Of a DNA stretch of 64,000 bases, positions 1 through 9,347 are shown piece after piece. Location: positions 2,418,001-2,482,000 of the forward strand of contig CP069418.1 in NCBI GenBank assembly GCA_017569305.1, read 5' to 3'. A program made the translations under genes and the position numbers. The DNA is from Clostridiales bacterium FE2011 (GTDB taxonomy: Bacteria > Bacillota > Clostridia > Christensenellales > Aristaeellaceae). Below the pieces are notes generated by a model. The model made no database searches, was not told the DNA's origin, and saw nothing but the letters and a program-made list of their open reading frames with translations. How positions within the stretch are numbered: position 1 is the stretch's first letter; each line of letters opens with the position of its first letter.

Positions 1-2
1 GG

Positions 3-359
3 GATAATGATGATTGTAAGCACTTAGGCAAACGCAAATTTGATTCAAAACTAGGGTTCTCACGCTTGGAAAAATTCATGGATGATTATCCGCCGATTAT
101 ATGGAAGAACTGGCTTAAAGAAGCTTATAAGGGATGTGAAGCTAAAGCCAGAGAAGAAGTTCGGAACAACATGGATATCGAGACAGCACGTGCGGAAGCA
201 TCTCGGATTATCTATGCCCAGGAAGCTGTGGAGCATTTCTATGGGCAAAAAACAGATAGGGAACGGGATTTGCAGAAGAAATATGATTGTGTCATGAAGG
301 CACTGGAAGGTTTTCAGTTAAGACTGGATGCGATGATATATCTGAGGGCGGAGAAATAA
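3..359 (+). CDS. C-terminal end of a gene cut by the window edge (dpdE-like?)
   Basis: The frame is open from the first bases of the window, so this is the last ~118 residues of a longer protein and not a small gene starting at the TTG near 66. The visible part is helical and charged and ends in a short strand-like segment (RLDAMIYLRAEK). It overlaps the next start by one base (TAATG), so it is translationally coupled to the helicase downstream. In Dpd islands the gene before dpdF is often dpdE, an SNF2-type helicase, and the tail fits that idea, but no helicase motif is inside the window. Identity is inferred from position only. Confidence 0.45.
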   Translation, partial: DNDDCKHLGKRKFDSKLGFSRLEKFMDDYPPIIWKNWLKEAYKGCEAKAREEVRNNMDIETARAEASRIIYAQEAVEHFYGQKTDRERDLQKKYDCVMKALEGFQLRLDAMIYLRAEK

Positions 360-2869
360 TGAAAGTTGTTGATGTTGTTCGTTCGGTTATGTCTGAACAA
401 ATGAGTTTGGGAATCGCTTTGAAAGATTTGCAGGAATTAATTGATGAGGGATTGGTTGATCATCGCTTGCTCCAAATGGGGCGTCAGGGACGGAGGTTTC
501 TTTCGCGTTGGCGTGATTATTTATATGGGCAAAATAAGATTTCAGATGAAGATTTGTTGATGGCACTTCGGGATACGGTTTTATGGTTGGGGAAATTACC
601 AGCTCCGGTTTTGCTTCGTAATCTGGTAGAGAAGAAAGGCAATGATTTCGGACTATATGTAGAAACATCAGGAGATATTGCAGCCATCGTTTCTGAACCA
701 GGGTGGTATGTGAACGATCATTATGTAAGGCAGTGCTATGGGCTGGATGACATAATGACAATGAGAAGACCAGATACGCCAGGAGATCGCCTACTGTATC
801 AGTCAACAGGTTTTAAAAATTATAAGTCGTTTGAGCAAAAGGTTGCAATCCATACGGCAGTTAATCTACCGGAAGGATTTACGTTGCTTGTAACGTTATC
901 GACAGGTGAGGGGAAAAGCACTATAACTCAGATGACTGTAGCTTGTGATCGTGGTCTGACAGTGCTCGTGGTTCCGACGACTGCATTGGGGAAGGATCAG
1001 TACCGTGCGGCAGTTCATAATTTGGCGAAAGTGGTTCCGGCTGAAAAGATATATGACTTTTGCGGTGGACAAACAGAGCATTATCAGGATCTGAAGAAAA
1101 AACTGGATCAGCGCGAGATTAAATTGCTGATTACTTCACCGGAAGCGATTGTTAAGAATACGCAGCTCAGAGAACAGTTGACATGGGCCGCTGAAAATGC
1201 ATATCTCACACATCTAGTGATCGATGAGGCTCATATTGTTCAGGATTGGGGTGCAACTTTCCGCCCGGATTTTCAGTTCTTGAGTATGATTAGGCGTGAA
1301 TTGCTGAAGAAAAGTGAAGGAAAATTAAAAACGATTCTGCTCAGCGCGACTCTTTCTAATCAGGCTGTAGATGAATTAAGAATTCTGTTTTCAGAAGTTG
1401 ATAAAGGAAGAAAAAACTGGATTCCTATTCGTTGTGACTCCTTGCGGACGGAGATCAGATATATGGTGGATCCGATAAGCCGGGGTAAAGATATTCAGGA
1501 GACTCAGCGAAAAAAAGTTCTTCGGTATGTTCGGACGTTGCCAAAGCCGATGCTGATTTATACAATTCAGCCTAAGGTTGCGAAGGAATGGCAGAAGTAT
1601 TTAAGAGAAAATGGAATATGCAATACTGTGGTTTTTTCCGGCCTTACAGATGACGATGAGCGGACGGAAATAATCAAGCGCTGGAATGAAGATGATTTGG
1701 ATATTGTAATTGCCACGTCTGCCTTTGGTATGGGAATTGATAAGCCGGATGTTCGTACTGTTATACATGTAACTATGCCGGAATCTATTAACCGTTTTTA
1801 TCAGGAAGTGGGACGTGGTGGACGTGATGGTTTGCCGTCAATCAGTCTTTTATGTTATTGTCCGTCCATTGATCATCATCAGCAGGTCAATATTACACAT
1901 CGAAAGATTATGACTGGGGAAAAGCTGATGAAACGCTGGCTGGAAATGGCACGAGATCCGTATGCCCGGCGTGAAGCGGATGTGATCGAAGTCAATACAA
2001 GAATGGTACCGAAATACTTCACAAAAGAAGAAAGAGAAAACAGTGGAAATCGCAATCGTGACTGGAATCTGCATACTATTCTTTTTATGGTTCGTCATGG
2101 TTATTTGGATTTTGTTGATTTGCATTATTTACCGGAAACTGGTGATTATAACATTAAGGTTCGGCTAAGAGATTTACGTTTGCTGGAAGATCCTGATGCC
2201 ATGAGCCGTCAGGTGGAAACTGATCGTGATACGGAGTATGATGCTTCCGACAGGGAGTTCAAGGTGTTCATTGATATGGTGGATGAAAGAAAAGAACACT
2301 GTTTCGCAGAAAGCTTTTCAAAAATATATACATTGGCCGAGATGGATTGCGGAGGTTGCGCACAGCATTTGGATGAGCATTTTATTTCCAGCCGTTTCAG
2401 GTTGCATAGTTTTATTCCGTATTATGTGTCACAGGGAATAACGGATTTGCCTTATAAGATCTGGCATGATGTAAATTGCCTTATGGTTTCGCAGGAAACA
2501 AGGGAAAACACCGTAAATGAAATATCGGTTGCCTTGTGCATGAACAAAGCAGGGGTTTCCACCTGGGTGCAGTATGATAGTAAGGAATTGAGGGAAAAGG
2601 CAGTTGATTTTCCGGGCTTGGTTTTGACAAGGGAAGAAGCAGAAGAGGTGCTGGTACATCATCCATCGCTTTTGGGGCAGGCAGTTCTGGTAACTTTGGG
2701 AAGTAATTCCTGGGAAAACCAACGTTTACTGGCGTACGGGTTAAAACTGATTGATCAGGGGCTTGCTGTTGTGTTCCATATGAAAACTGATACGGTTTAT
2801 GAGGCAAGTGGCCGGACCTTGGATCAATTTCAGATGTGCCATATCATTAGAGAAAATGAATTAATGTGA
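359..2869 (+). CDS. dpdF: RecQ-like superfamily 2 helicase, DpdF-like
   Basis: 836 residues from the ATG at 359, which follows GAGGGCGGAG and overlaps the previous stop. Helicase motifs are in RecQ order: Walker A-like STGEGKST near residue 182, DEAH near 289, SAT (LLSATLS) near 328, then ATSAFGMGIDKPDVR and QEVGRGGRDG near 485. A Cys pair with CGGC near residue 670 may be the RecQ-type zinc site. The long N-terminal extension and the position before a ~260 residue protein and a ~1040 residue ATPase match dpdF-dpdG-dpdH of the Dpd system, which inserts and polices 7-deazaguanines in DNA. The helicase call is firm; the DpdF name rests on synteny and size. Base composition is AT-richer than the genes after 12 kb, suggesting transfer. 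Confidence 0.68.
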   Translation: MKVVDVVRSVMSEQMSLGIALKDLQELIDEGLVDHRLLQMGRQGRRFLSRWRDYLYGQNKISDEDLLMALRDTVLWLGKLPAPVLLRNLVEKKGNDFGLYVETSGDIAAIVSEPGWYVNDHYVRQCYGLDDIMTMRRPDTPGDRLLYQSTGFKNYKSFEQKVAIHTAVNLPEGFTLLVTLSTGEGKSTITQMTVACDRGLTVLVVPTTALGKDQYRAAVHNLAKVVPAEKIYDFCGGQTEHYQDLKKKLDQREIKLLITSPEAIVKNTQLREQLTWAAENAYLTHLVIDEAHIVQDWGATFRPDFQFLSMIRRELLKKSEGKLKTILLSATLSNQAVDELRILFSEVDKGRKNWIPIRCDSLRTEIRYMVDPISRGKDIQETQRKKVLRYVRTLPKPMLIYTIQPKVAKEWQKYLRENGICNTVVFSGLTDDDERTEIIKRWNEDDLDIVIATSAFGMGIDKPDVRTVIHVTMPESINRFYQEVGRGGRDGLPSISLLCYCPSIDHHQQVNITHRKIMTGEKLMKRWLEMARDPYARREADVIEVNTRMVPKYFTKEERENSGNRNRDWNLHTILFMVRHGYLDFVDLHYLPETGDYNIKVRLRDLRLLEDPDAMSRQVETDRDTEYDASDREFKVFIDMVDERKEHCFAESFSKIYTLAEMDCGGCAQHLDEHFISSRFRLHSFIPYYVSQGITDLPYKIWHDVNCLMVSQETRENTVNEISVALCMNKAGVSTWVQYDSKELREKAVDFPGLVLTREEAEEVLVHHPSLLGQAVLVTLGSNSWENQRLLAYGLKLIDQGLAVVFHMKTDTVYEASGRTLDQFQMCHIIRENELM

Positions 2870-2896
2870 TTTGCTTTTGTGTGTCTGTGAAGGAGG

Positions 2897-3685
2897 ATGA
2901 TGAATGTGTTTACGCCAAGTAATTCTACAATAGTTCCCGAACCATCGCCGGAGAGGGTCTGGCAGCTCGCGACCTATCTGCAGAAGCTGGACAAACCAGT
3001 TAAGCGGGATGATCTGTATAAAGCTATGGCTATGCCGGAAGTGTATGGTGAGAATAAGGGGATATTCAATGATACACTAAGTGTGGCCAAGGAACTGGAT
3101 CTGGTGAATGAAGCGGATGGTTTGATTTCTGTTTCAGAAGAGCTCGGGAAAATCAGAACAAAGGATGACTTTCGCAGATATGCAGCAAGAATAGTGTTTC
3201 AATGGGAGGATAGTCTGTTCTTTAGGGTGACAGCTTTTTTCTGCGCACATGCAGAAGATATGCGGAAGCTTGAAAGTATTAATGATGTTGTAGCCTATTT
3301 GGGTGCGAATGGCATTTCAATCCATGATAATGTTATTAAAGGCTGGCGGCTATGGGCTCCATTTCTGGGCTGCGGTTATCTTTTTGGGAATGTATTGATT
3401 CCGAATTGGCAACAAAGGATTGCGGATGTTTTATTTTCACAGCAGAAATGGCCGAAAAAACAGCAGATTCCATTTAGTGAATTCATTACATGGCTTCAGC
3501 ATGAAGCACCGGAGACGAGAGACAGCATTCAGGGTAAGCAGGTCGGATTGGGTGTTTCCAATGGCCTGAGAACTCTGGATGAATTGGGTGTTTTGAAGAT
3601 TGTTTTTACACCGGATGCGTCACAGTGGCAGCTTGTAAAAACCAGTGGTCAGAATGCTGTCAGTTATGTACAGATAATGAGGTGA
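2897..3685 (+). CDS. dpdG: DpdG-like protein
   Basis: 262 residues from the ATG at 2897. AGGAGG at 2891-2896 abuts this ATG, so the ATG at 2900 or the GTG at 2906 (spacing 9) are at least as likely true starts. No enzymatic motif is visible. The N-terminal third (SPERVWQLATYLQKLDKPV and following) looks like a winged-helix fold and the rest is mixed alpha/beta. It sits 27 bases after the helicase and 4 bases before the ATPase gene, in one operon, the position DpdG occupies in Dpd islands. DpdG has no established biochemical role that I know of; it may be a restriction-module partner. Confidence 0.55.
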   Translation: MMNVFTPSNSTIVPEPSPERVWQLATYLQKLDKPVKRDDLYKAMAMPEVYGENKGIFNDTLSVAKELDLVNEADGLISVSEELGKIRTKDDFRRYAARIVFQWEDSLFFRVTAFFCAHAEDMRKLESINDVVAYLGANGISIHDNVIKGWRLWAPFLGCGYLFGNVLIPNWQQRIADVLFSQQKWPKKQQIPFSEFITWLQHEAPETRDSIQGKQVGLGVSNGLRTLDELGVLKIVFTPDASQWQLVKTSGQNAVSYVQIMR

Positions 3686-3689
3686 TCAG

Positions 3690-6600
3690 ATGGGTAATAT
3701 TGATTACAAGCGTGTTAGTAAACATATTGATGAAGTATATCAGATCAATGTCATGGCGGCGGATCAGGGTGATTTTCTGATCACGCATATGCCGTTTGAA
3801 AATCTTGAGGTCACAAGGACGGGACATGATGATGATAAAGCTAAGGCGATGAGTGAGGAAGATGTTTATAAAACCATCGTCTGGAATGAGGAAAATCAAC
3901 ATCGTTTTATAATTGTTAAAGGGAATAATGGTACTGGCAAGTCTCATCTGATTCGCTGGCTTCAAGCCAGGATGAGCAATGAATTGAAGCGCCTAAATCG
4001 TGATGATGAAATGGTTGTTTCCATTCGACGTATAGACAATACGTTGCGTGGAGCTGTTGAGCAGCTTTTGAAACAGGGAGTTGTTACTGATCTTCAGTTG
4101 AAAATGCAGATGGAATCGTTTGTTCAAAAAGCGGTTACGTTGCAGAAACAACAGATGATGGATACAATACTTGACTCTTTCATTTCTGAATTAGAGGCAG
4201 AGGGCAAGAGTGGTGGTAATAGCATTTTCAGCAAACTTGATTTAAGCAGTTTTGTAGAGTTTTTCCGTAGCGCACCTGTTCGAGAAGAATTGATGGCAGA
4301 ACAGGGTCCTGTCTTACGTTATTATGAATATTTAACTAGACCACAGCATGATGTGTTGACAGCCTCTCCTCGTTTCCTGCCAGAGGATTTTAAATTTGCA
4401 CGAGATAAGGGCTTCATGATGAAGATGATGCCTTATATGTCGGTAACAAATATTAGCGTTGCGCTCAGCAAATTGAATAAAAACAGGAATCAGGAATGTG
4501 ATAAACTAGCGAATCTATTAAACCGTTATTCGAAAATGGTCATTCAGCGTATTTCGCAGATCGGTGTAGGTAATATCCGGCAGATTATGACTGATCTACG
4601 CAAGGATCTGAAAAAACAAGGGAAAAATCTGACTGTATTTATAGAAGACATGACTATGTTTACCGGAATTGATTCGGAACTGATTACTGTCCTGTCTACG
4701 GAGCATACTGGCGAATATACTGATATGTGCCGTGTTACTTCAGTTATTGGCATAACTAATGCATATTATGATGAGAATTTTAAGGACAATTTCAAAGATC
4801 GTGTTACCCATCAAGTGTTAATTGGTAAAAAAACATTTGATTCTCAGGATGCATTATGCTCTATAACGGCTCGGTATTTGAATGCGTTTTTTATGACACG
4901 GGAAGAAATTCAGGAGTGGATGCAGGGAGGCGCCGATCCGGAGGCAATTCCTTATAGAATTGAAGAGCCATCTTATAAATGGGACAAGGTGAAGGTGGGC
5001 CAAGAGTATTTTACATTGTTCCCCTTTACAAAAAGATCTCTTTGGCAGTTGTTTTTGCGTATTGATGAGCCGCAAAGGACACCGCGTAACTTTTTAAAGG
5101 CTGTAGTTAGGGAACAAACGAAAGCTTATCTTCGAAATCGGTTAAATGAGGAATTATTTCCGTCGGTTTCGTCTGAAGCTATTGGCTCTGAAAGTTACAG
5201 ATTTACGACGGAAGCCTATTCATCTGATTTCAATGAGATGACAAAAGCTGCAGATAAAGATGCCAAAGAGGCTTTCAGGGCATTACTGTGCTTCTGGGGC
5301 GATGGGACCATGACTCGGGATGAAAAGGGAACAAAACTGGCTGGTTTGCCTGTGGATTTCATCCTTTCTATGAAATATCCATTCTTTAAACCGGGTAGTT
5401 TGGAAGGCCTTGAAGTCAGTCAAGGAGGTGGTGATTCTGGGGAAGAAGTCATAGTGCCTCCAGTAATAAAAGAATTACCAAAGCAGTTGCAGAATGAGCT
5501 GAATGATATTGATCAGTGGCTCCATGATGATAAAAGGACATTATTGTATTCTGAAAACAGGAGAAAAGATATTGCAGATTTTCTGAAAGAAGCGGTTGTG
5601 TGGCCAATGGAAGGAGTGCCGACTTTTTTCAAAGAACTGTATCTGAAGGATAACAAGAGCATTTATATTGAAGGTCAGAAGGAAAAGAATCCTTCCAGAA
5701 AGACGGCACTGTTAGCTATGGATAGGTCTGATGAGACGGCTAACGTGTTGAGAGGTCTGGCATACAGAAGATATCTGAAAAATTGGGAATTTGAAGAGAG
5801 TGCGTTATATCAATTAAAGATAGCTGTTTGGCTGGAGAAAAACAAAAAGGTTATTGTCAGCAAGATTATTGATAAAGAACGGATTGGTGGTTTGCAGGAA
5901 TTGCTGATGGCATCCATGGCTGCGGAATATATGTATTTGGGTGTAATGGGCGGTTTTGATCGAACGGAAGTACAACTTAGAGGTAAACTGTACAGGAAGA
6001 ATGTGTCGCTGCTCGAAAAGGATAGGGATGGAAGTCGTTCTGGTGAGTGGGGTAAATTGAGCGCTTCCTGGAAAAATAAGGCTGAGACTGCCAGGTTTGA
6101 TGGAAACAAGGAAATACTGACTCGTGTCATTAAAGCTGTGACCGGTGAAGCTCAGACGAGTTCTGACAATGTGCTGGTTTGGAGAACTGTGGCGGATAGC
6201 GCATTTAATACAATGGCTGCTAATCATTGGGATTTTTCATCGCGTCTTGAAGGAAAGAAATATGATGACAGGAACAGTAAAATTGAAACGCCGTTTGCGC
6301 TCCTGCAAGAATACATGCCAAAGGTAAAGACTGTTTTGGAGTTGGAGAAGGAAAGCTTTTTTGCAATATCTGAAACGATGAAAGAATATGTTGATCGTCC
6401 CAAAGATGGCGAATCATGGAGGGATATAGCAGAAGAAGCACTCTCATTTTTGAAAGATTGCAATGGATTGTATGGTATTAGTTTCGATCGGGAGTTGGAA
6501 AACGAAATCAGATGGGTAAAGAATAGCGCTGATACGATTGCAGCTATTATGAAGAATGGTGAGGTTGTGTGTGCAGACGGTCAGTATTCAAGCTTGTTAA

Positions 6601-6809
6601 TGTTCTTTTCTTCTGATCCAATTGAAATCTATCTTCGAAGAGCACAAAAGGCATTCGACAAATTACAGATGTTTGCGGATCAACAAAAAACAAAATACGA
6701 AGCACTTCTGAGAGCTTCAGTTGTAGATGATCCAACAGCAGAAGAGGCTGATAAGACAATTGATCTTATTGATGAACTAGTTAAGCGGCTGAATGAGGAG
6801 GTGAAATAA
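3690..6809 (+). CDS. dpdH: Large P-loop ATPase, DpdH-like
   Basis: 1039 residues; ATG preceded by GAGGTGATCAG. A Walker A motif GNNGTGKSHL lies near residue 79 and a Walker B-like stretch (LTVFIEDMTMF) near 314, with an arginine-rich region after it. The remaining ~600 residues are mostly helical with no recognised catalytic motif. The layout, an N-terminal AAA-like ATPase with a long helical C-terminus directly after helicase and DpdG-like genes, matches DpdH. It probably acts in the cytoplasm as the motor or sensor of the restriction module. An alternative is another helicase/ATPase defence system of the BREX or DISARM type, but no methylase or PglZ gene is visible. Confidence 0.58.
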   Translation: MGNIDYKRVSKHIDEVYQINVMAADQGDFLITHMPFENLEVTRTGHDDDKAKAMSEEDVYKTIVWNEENQHRFIIVKGNNGTGKSHLIRWLQARMSNELKRLNRDDEMVVSIRRIDNTLRGAVEQLLKQGVVTDLQLKMQMESFVQKAVTLQKQQMMDTILDSFISELEAEGKSGGNSIFSKLDLSSFVEFFRSAPVREELMAEQGPVLRYYEYLTRPQHDVLTASPRFLPEDFKFARDKGFMMKMMPYMSVTNISVALSKLNKNRNQECDKLANLLNRYSKMVIQRISQIGVGNIRQIMTDLRKDLKKQGKNLTVFIEDMTMFTGIDSELITVLSTEHTGEYTDMCRVTSVIGITNAYYDENFKDNFKDRVTHQVLIGKKTFDSQDALCSITARYLNAFFMTREEIQEWMQGGADPEAIPYRIEEPSYKWDKVKVGQEYFTLFPFTKRSLWQLFLRIDEPQRTPRNFLKAVVREQTKAYLRNRLNEELFPSVSSEAIGSESYRFTTEAYSSDFNEMTKAADKDAKEAFRALLCFWGDGTMTRDEKGTKLAGLPVDFILSMKYPFFKPGSLEGLEVSQGGGDSGEEVIVPPVIKELPKQLQNELNDIDQWLHDDKRTLLYSENRRKDIADFLKEAVVWPMEGVPTFFKELYLKDNKSIYIEGQKEKNPSRKTALLAMDRSDETANVLRGLAYRRYLKNWEFEESALYQLKIAVWLEKNKKVIVSKIIDKERIGGLQELLMASMAAEYMYLGVMGGFDRTEVQLRGKLYRKNVSLLEKDRDGSRSGEWGKLSASWKNKAETARFDGNKEILTRVIKAVTGEAQTSSDNVLVWRTVADSAFNTMAANHWDFSSRLEGKKYDDRNSKIETPFALLQEYMPKVKTVLELEKESFFAISETMKEYVDRPKDGESWRDIAEEALSFLKDCNGLYGISFDRELENEIRWVKNSADTIAAIMKNGEVVCADGQYSSLLMFFSSDPIEIYLRRAQKAFDKLQMFADQQKTKYEALLRASVVDDPTAEEADKTIDLIDELVKRLNEEVK

Positions 6810-6810
6810 G

Positions 6811-7473
6811 ATGTTCTTAGAGAAAATAAATGAAACAAAAAAAACTCTGGCAAAGTATAAAAGCAGACAGGAAAGCATATATGGATCAAAACAGTATGTA
6901 CAGTCTTTGGATATTGTGAATAAAGCAATACAAGAACTTATTAGCCAAATAGAGATTAGTGTTGCTACTTCAGAAATATTGTTTCAAGAAGCAGGACTAT
7001 CTACAGATAAAAAACAAGAACTCAAGAGCCGTCTTATTCAGTTGAGGGATGATGTTGAGGAACGTGAAGATGTCGGTGATAGTGGTCAAAAATTAAAGAC
7101 GTTTGTGTCAGAATATAAAAAAACAGAGAATGATAAATGGCGTTGTGCAGTAGAAGATAGAGCGAATTCTAGCATTAGTTTGCTGATGCAACTTGGCAAG
7201 TTTTCGGATAAAGCGGACGATGTTTCGAATATAGTGTCAACACTTCGTCTAAATGCATCAATAATGCCAACAACAAAAGATGCAGTTATACAATATGCAA
7301 AAGCTTTGAAATATGCTTCGAATATTACGAATAGTGTAAGTGGATCTGATAATGTGATGGCCTTTTTACAGCGTGTTTCAAATAATGAGGCCACTGTTTC
7401 AGAACTCAATGATGAGATTTGGAAATGGATAAAAGAACATCATATGGAACAAAAACTAAAGATATCGTTGTGA
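6811..7473 (+). CDS. Coiled-coil protein at the end of the Dpd-like operon
   Basis: 220 residues, starting one base after the dpdH-like stop with the ribosome site GAGGAGGTG inside the end of that gene, so it is translationally coupled. The sequence is highly charged and predicted helical throughout, with Lys/Glu-rich heptad-like stretches (residues ~1-110). No signal peptide, membrane segment or enzyme motif is seen. It is the last gene of the operon; the next gene is convergent. I do not recognise the family. It could be a DpdI-like or accessory defence component; tight linkage is the only evidence. Confidence 0.6.
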   Translation: MFLEKINETKKTLAKYKSRQESIYGSKQYVQSLDIVNKAIQELISQIEISVATSEILFQEAGLSTDKKQELKSRLIQLRDDVEEREDVGDSGQKLKTFVSEYKKTENDKWRCAVEDRANSSISLLMQLGKFSDKADDVSNIVSTLRLNASIMPTTKDAVIQYAKALKYASNITNSVSGSDNVMAFLQRVSNNEATVSELNDEIWKWIKEHHMEQKLKISL

Positions 7474-7487
7474 TGAGACAATATGTA

Positions 7488-8477
7488 TCATTCTCCTAAT
7501 ACATCATCCAGGGCTTCTTCCAGATATCCGGCATAGGCTTCCCGGACGTGTTCGGGGGAGAGGATGTTCATCTGACCTACGAACTGGAAGACCCAGGCGT
7601 AGAAGGTGGTGCTGAGACCGACTGGGACGTCGATGACGAAATGGTTTCTGGTGATGTTCTTGAGTTCTATCTGATCACCGAAGCGGTCTATGACCTGATC
7701 AAGGATATCCAGTTTGCAACGGAGAGTGACTTTTTCCTCCGGACCGCCGTACATGCGGAAAACTTTGTCGGTGTAGTCCCGGACATCAAAGTCTTCGGGC
7801 GGAGGGACACGCTTTTTCGTAAGTTGCTTCGGAACTTCCATCCGGTCGATCCGGAATACCGTGACTTGTCTGCGTTTGTCTGAATAGCCGACCAGGTAAT
7901 AACGGTCATCGTTCCAGACGGTGGCGTAAGGGGAAACAACATATTGTTCTTCCAGGATGCCGAGATGTTTCGGCACCTGTTTTTTATCTGTGTTGTACTG
8001 AAGGTATCGGAAGGTGATTTTTCTGTCCCGGTCAATGGCTTTCCGGATGGCCTGGACGGAATAGATCATATTTTTGTTTTTGGCTTTCACATGTTCCGAA
8101 ACCATGATCTGGGGAACCAGATCTTTGGTATGGGAAGGCCCCGCCATGGTGGACAGCTTCCGGATCAGTTCCTTGCTCCTGGCCTGTGGGATGAATTGGG
8201 CGGCAGATACGGCGTCCACCAATACCTGGAGTTCCGGCATGGACCATTCCCGGCTCAGGTATTTATAGAAAATGCCGATCCCTTTTTCTTCGCTGATGTC
8301 GATATCGCAGCCGGCTTTCTGCAGGCTGGCAACATCGTCGCGGAGGGTAGGAAGGGAGACGCTTTCACCTTTATCCCTGAACATCTGCCGGATGTTGGCG
8401 GCGCTGACTGCGGTGTCCTCATCCGTATTGTTCCTCAGGTATTGAAGAAGCACCAGGACTCTTTCTTTGGTATCCAT
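7488..8477 (-). CDS. WYL-domain transcriptional regulator
   Basis: 329 residues. An N-terminal helix-turn-helix (residues ~5-60, MDTKERVLVLLQYL...LPTLRDDVASL) is followed by a WYL domain (residues ~135-235) with the typical strand YYLVGYSDKRRQVTVFRIDRM, and a C-terminal WCX-like extension. WYL proteins bind nucleic-acid-derived ligands and often control phage-defence loci. It converges on the Dpd-like operon with only 14 bases between the stops, so it is adjacent to the island but not part of that transcript. Its ribosome site is an AAGGA about 12 bases upstream. GC content is closer to the rest of the chromosome, so it may be a boundary gene. Confidence 0.85.
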   Translation of the reverse strand: MDTKERVLVLLQYLRNNTDEDTAVSAANIRQMFRDKGESVSLPTLRDDVASLQKAGCDIDISEEKGIGIFYKYLSREWSMPELQVLVDAVSAAQFIPQARSKELIRKLSTMAGPSHTKDLVPQIMVSEHVKAKNKNMIYSVQAIRKAIDRDRKITFRYLQYNTDKKQVPKHLGILEEQYVVSPYATVWNDDRYYLVGYSDKRRQVTVFRIDRMEVPKQLTKKRVPPPEDFDVRDYTDKVFRMYGGPEEKVTLRCKLDILDQVIDRFGDQIELKNITRNHFVIDVPVGLSTTFYAWVFQFVGQMNILSPEHVREAYAGYLEEALDDVLGE

Positions 8478-8599
8478 ATATGCATATTGTTCCTTTGCCT
8501 TATTTCATGGGTAGGAAAAAGAAAACAACAGAATTGTGTGGAAAAAGACAATGAGCTGTAAATTGCGGCAGGCTTGGCAAGTTGTATTTCATAGATAAG

Positions 8600-8714
8600 C
8601 TGTGTTACATTGCAATGTTGTAAAAAATAGCATGTAACGTATTGCAAATAATGCGTACTTATAATACAATTTTCATGTCGTCGATGACAATAAAATATTA
8701 CAGGAGGGTAAATT
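8600..8714 (+). promoter_or_regulatory. Promoter region with 12-bp palindrome
   Basis: A TATAAT at 8660-8665 lies 49 bases before the start codon at 8715; no clear -35 at 17 bases is seen. Upstream is a perfect palindrome ACATTGCAATGT (8607-8618), and a related TAACGTATTGCAAAT follows at 8635-8649, next to the -10. AGGAGG at 8702-8707 is the ribosome site. The palindrome could be an operator; this is inference. Confidence 0.4.
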
Positions 8715-9248
8715 ATGAAAAAACTGGGTGTTATGCTTGCATTGATGCTATGTTTGACCGTTATTGTTCCGATGGCGTTGGCAGTATCATCGAAGTGTCC
8801 GGTACATGAAGATGGATATCATCATTATGCACCATCTCAAGATAGTGTGCCCTATTACGCAGAAAACTATGGTAATGAAACCTTCCACAGACAACACTAT
8901 TATCACATTGAGAGATGTGCGTGCGGTGATTGGAATGTATGTGCCGAACCATATCGAGATTGGTCTAAGGATGAATATCATGTACATAATACAGAAGTAA
9001 GAAGAGATTATGTCGGTGCATCAAGAATTGATTCCCAATATCATTACAGAATGTATAATGTGTTAAAAAGATGTCAATGCGGTCATGAGGGATGGGACAA
9101 TTATCTGGTGGATAGGAGTGTAAAAATAGGTCATTCGTTTACAAATGTTGTATCATCTACTACAAAAAATGGCAAACGTATTGTTGTCAAGAAATGCGCG
9201 TGTGGCGAGAGAAAAACATTCACTTACACTGTACCTCCTACGCAATAA
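8715..9248 (+). CDS. Small secreted Cys-rich protein with CxCG knuckles
   Basis: 177 residues. A classical signal peptide (MKKLGVMLALMLCLTVIVP, cleavage near ALA/VS) precedes a mature domain rich in Tyr, His and Cys. Three short knuckles are visible: CACGDWNVC, CQCGHEGW and CACGERKTF, spaced about 50 residues apart, suggesting a repeated metal-binding or disulfide fold. A strong AGGAGG ribosome site supports the start. It is a single-gene unit with its own promoter and a strong terminator. Low GC compared with later genes. I do not recognise the family; a surface or extracellular zinc-binding protein is possible. Confidence 0.75.
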   Translation: MKKLGVMLALMLCLTVIVPMALAVSSKCPVHEDGYHHYAPSQDSVPYYAENYGNETFHRQHYYHIERCACGDWNVCAEPYRDWSKDEYHVHNTEVRRDYVGASRIDSQYHYRMYNVLKRCQCGHEGWDNYLVDRSVKIGHSFTNVVSSTTKNGKRIVVKKCACGERKTFTYTVPPTQ

Positions 9249-9310
9249 AATAGTTTTTGAGGGCGCTACCTGATTGTCATATAGGTAACGCATTGCAGAA
9301 CTTGACAAGG

Positions 9311-9347
9311 TGGTTTCAGCAATCAAAAGCTGAAACCATTTTGTTTT
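9311..9347 (+). terminator. Rho-independent terminator
   Basis: A perfect 10-bp stem TGGTTTCAGC/GCTGAAACCA with an 8-base loop is followed by TTTTGTTTT. It ends the secreted-protein transcript. A weaker hairpin (CTACCT...AGGTA, 9264-9290) lies just before it. Confidence 0.85.
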
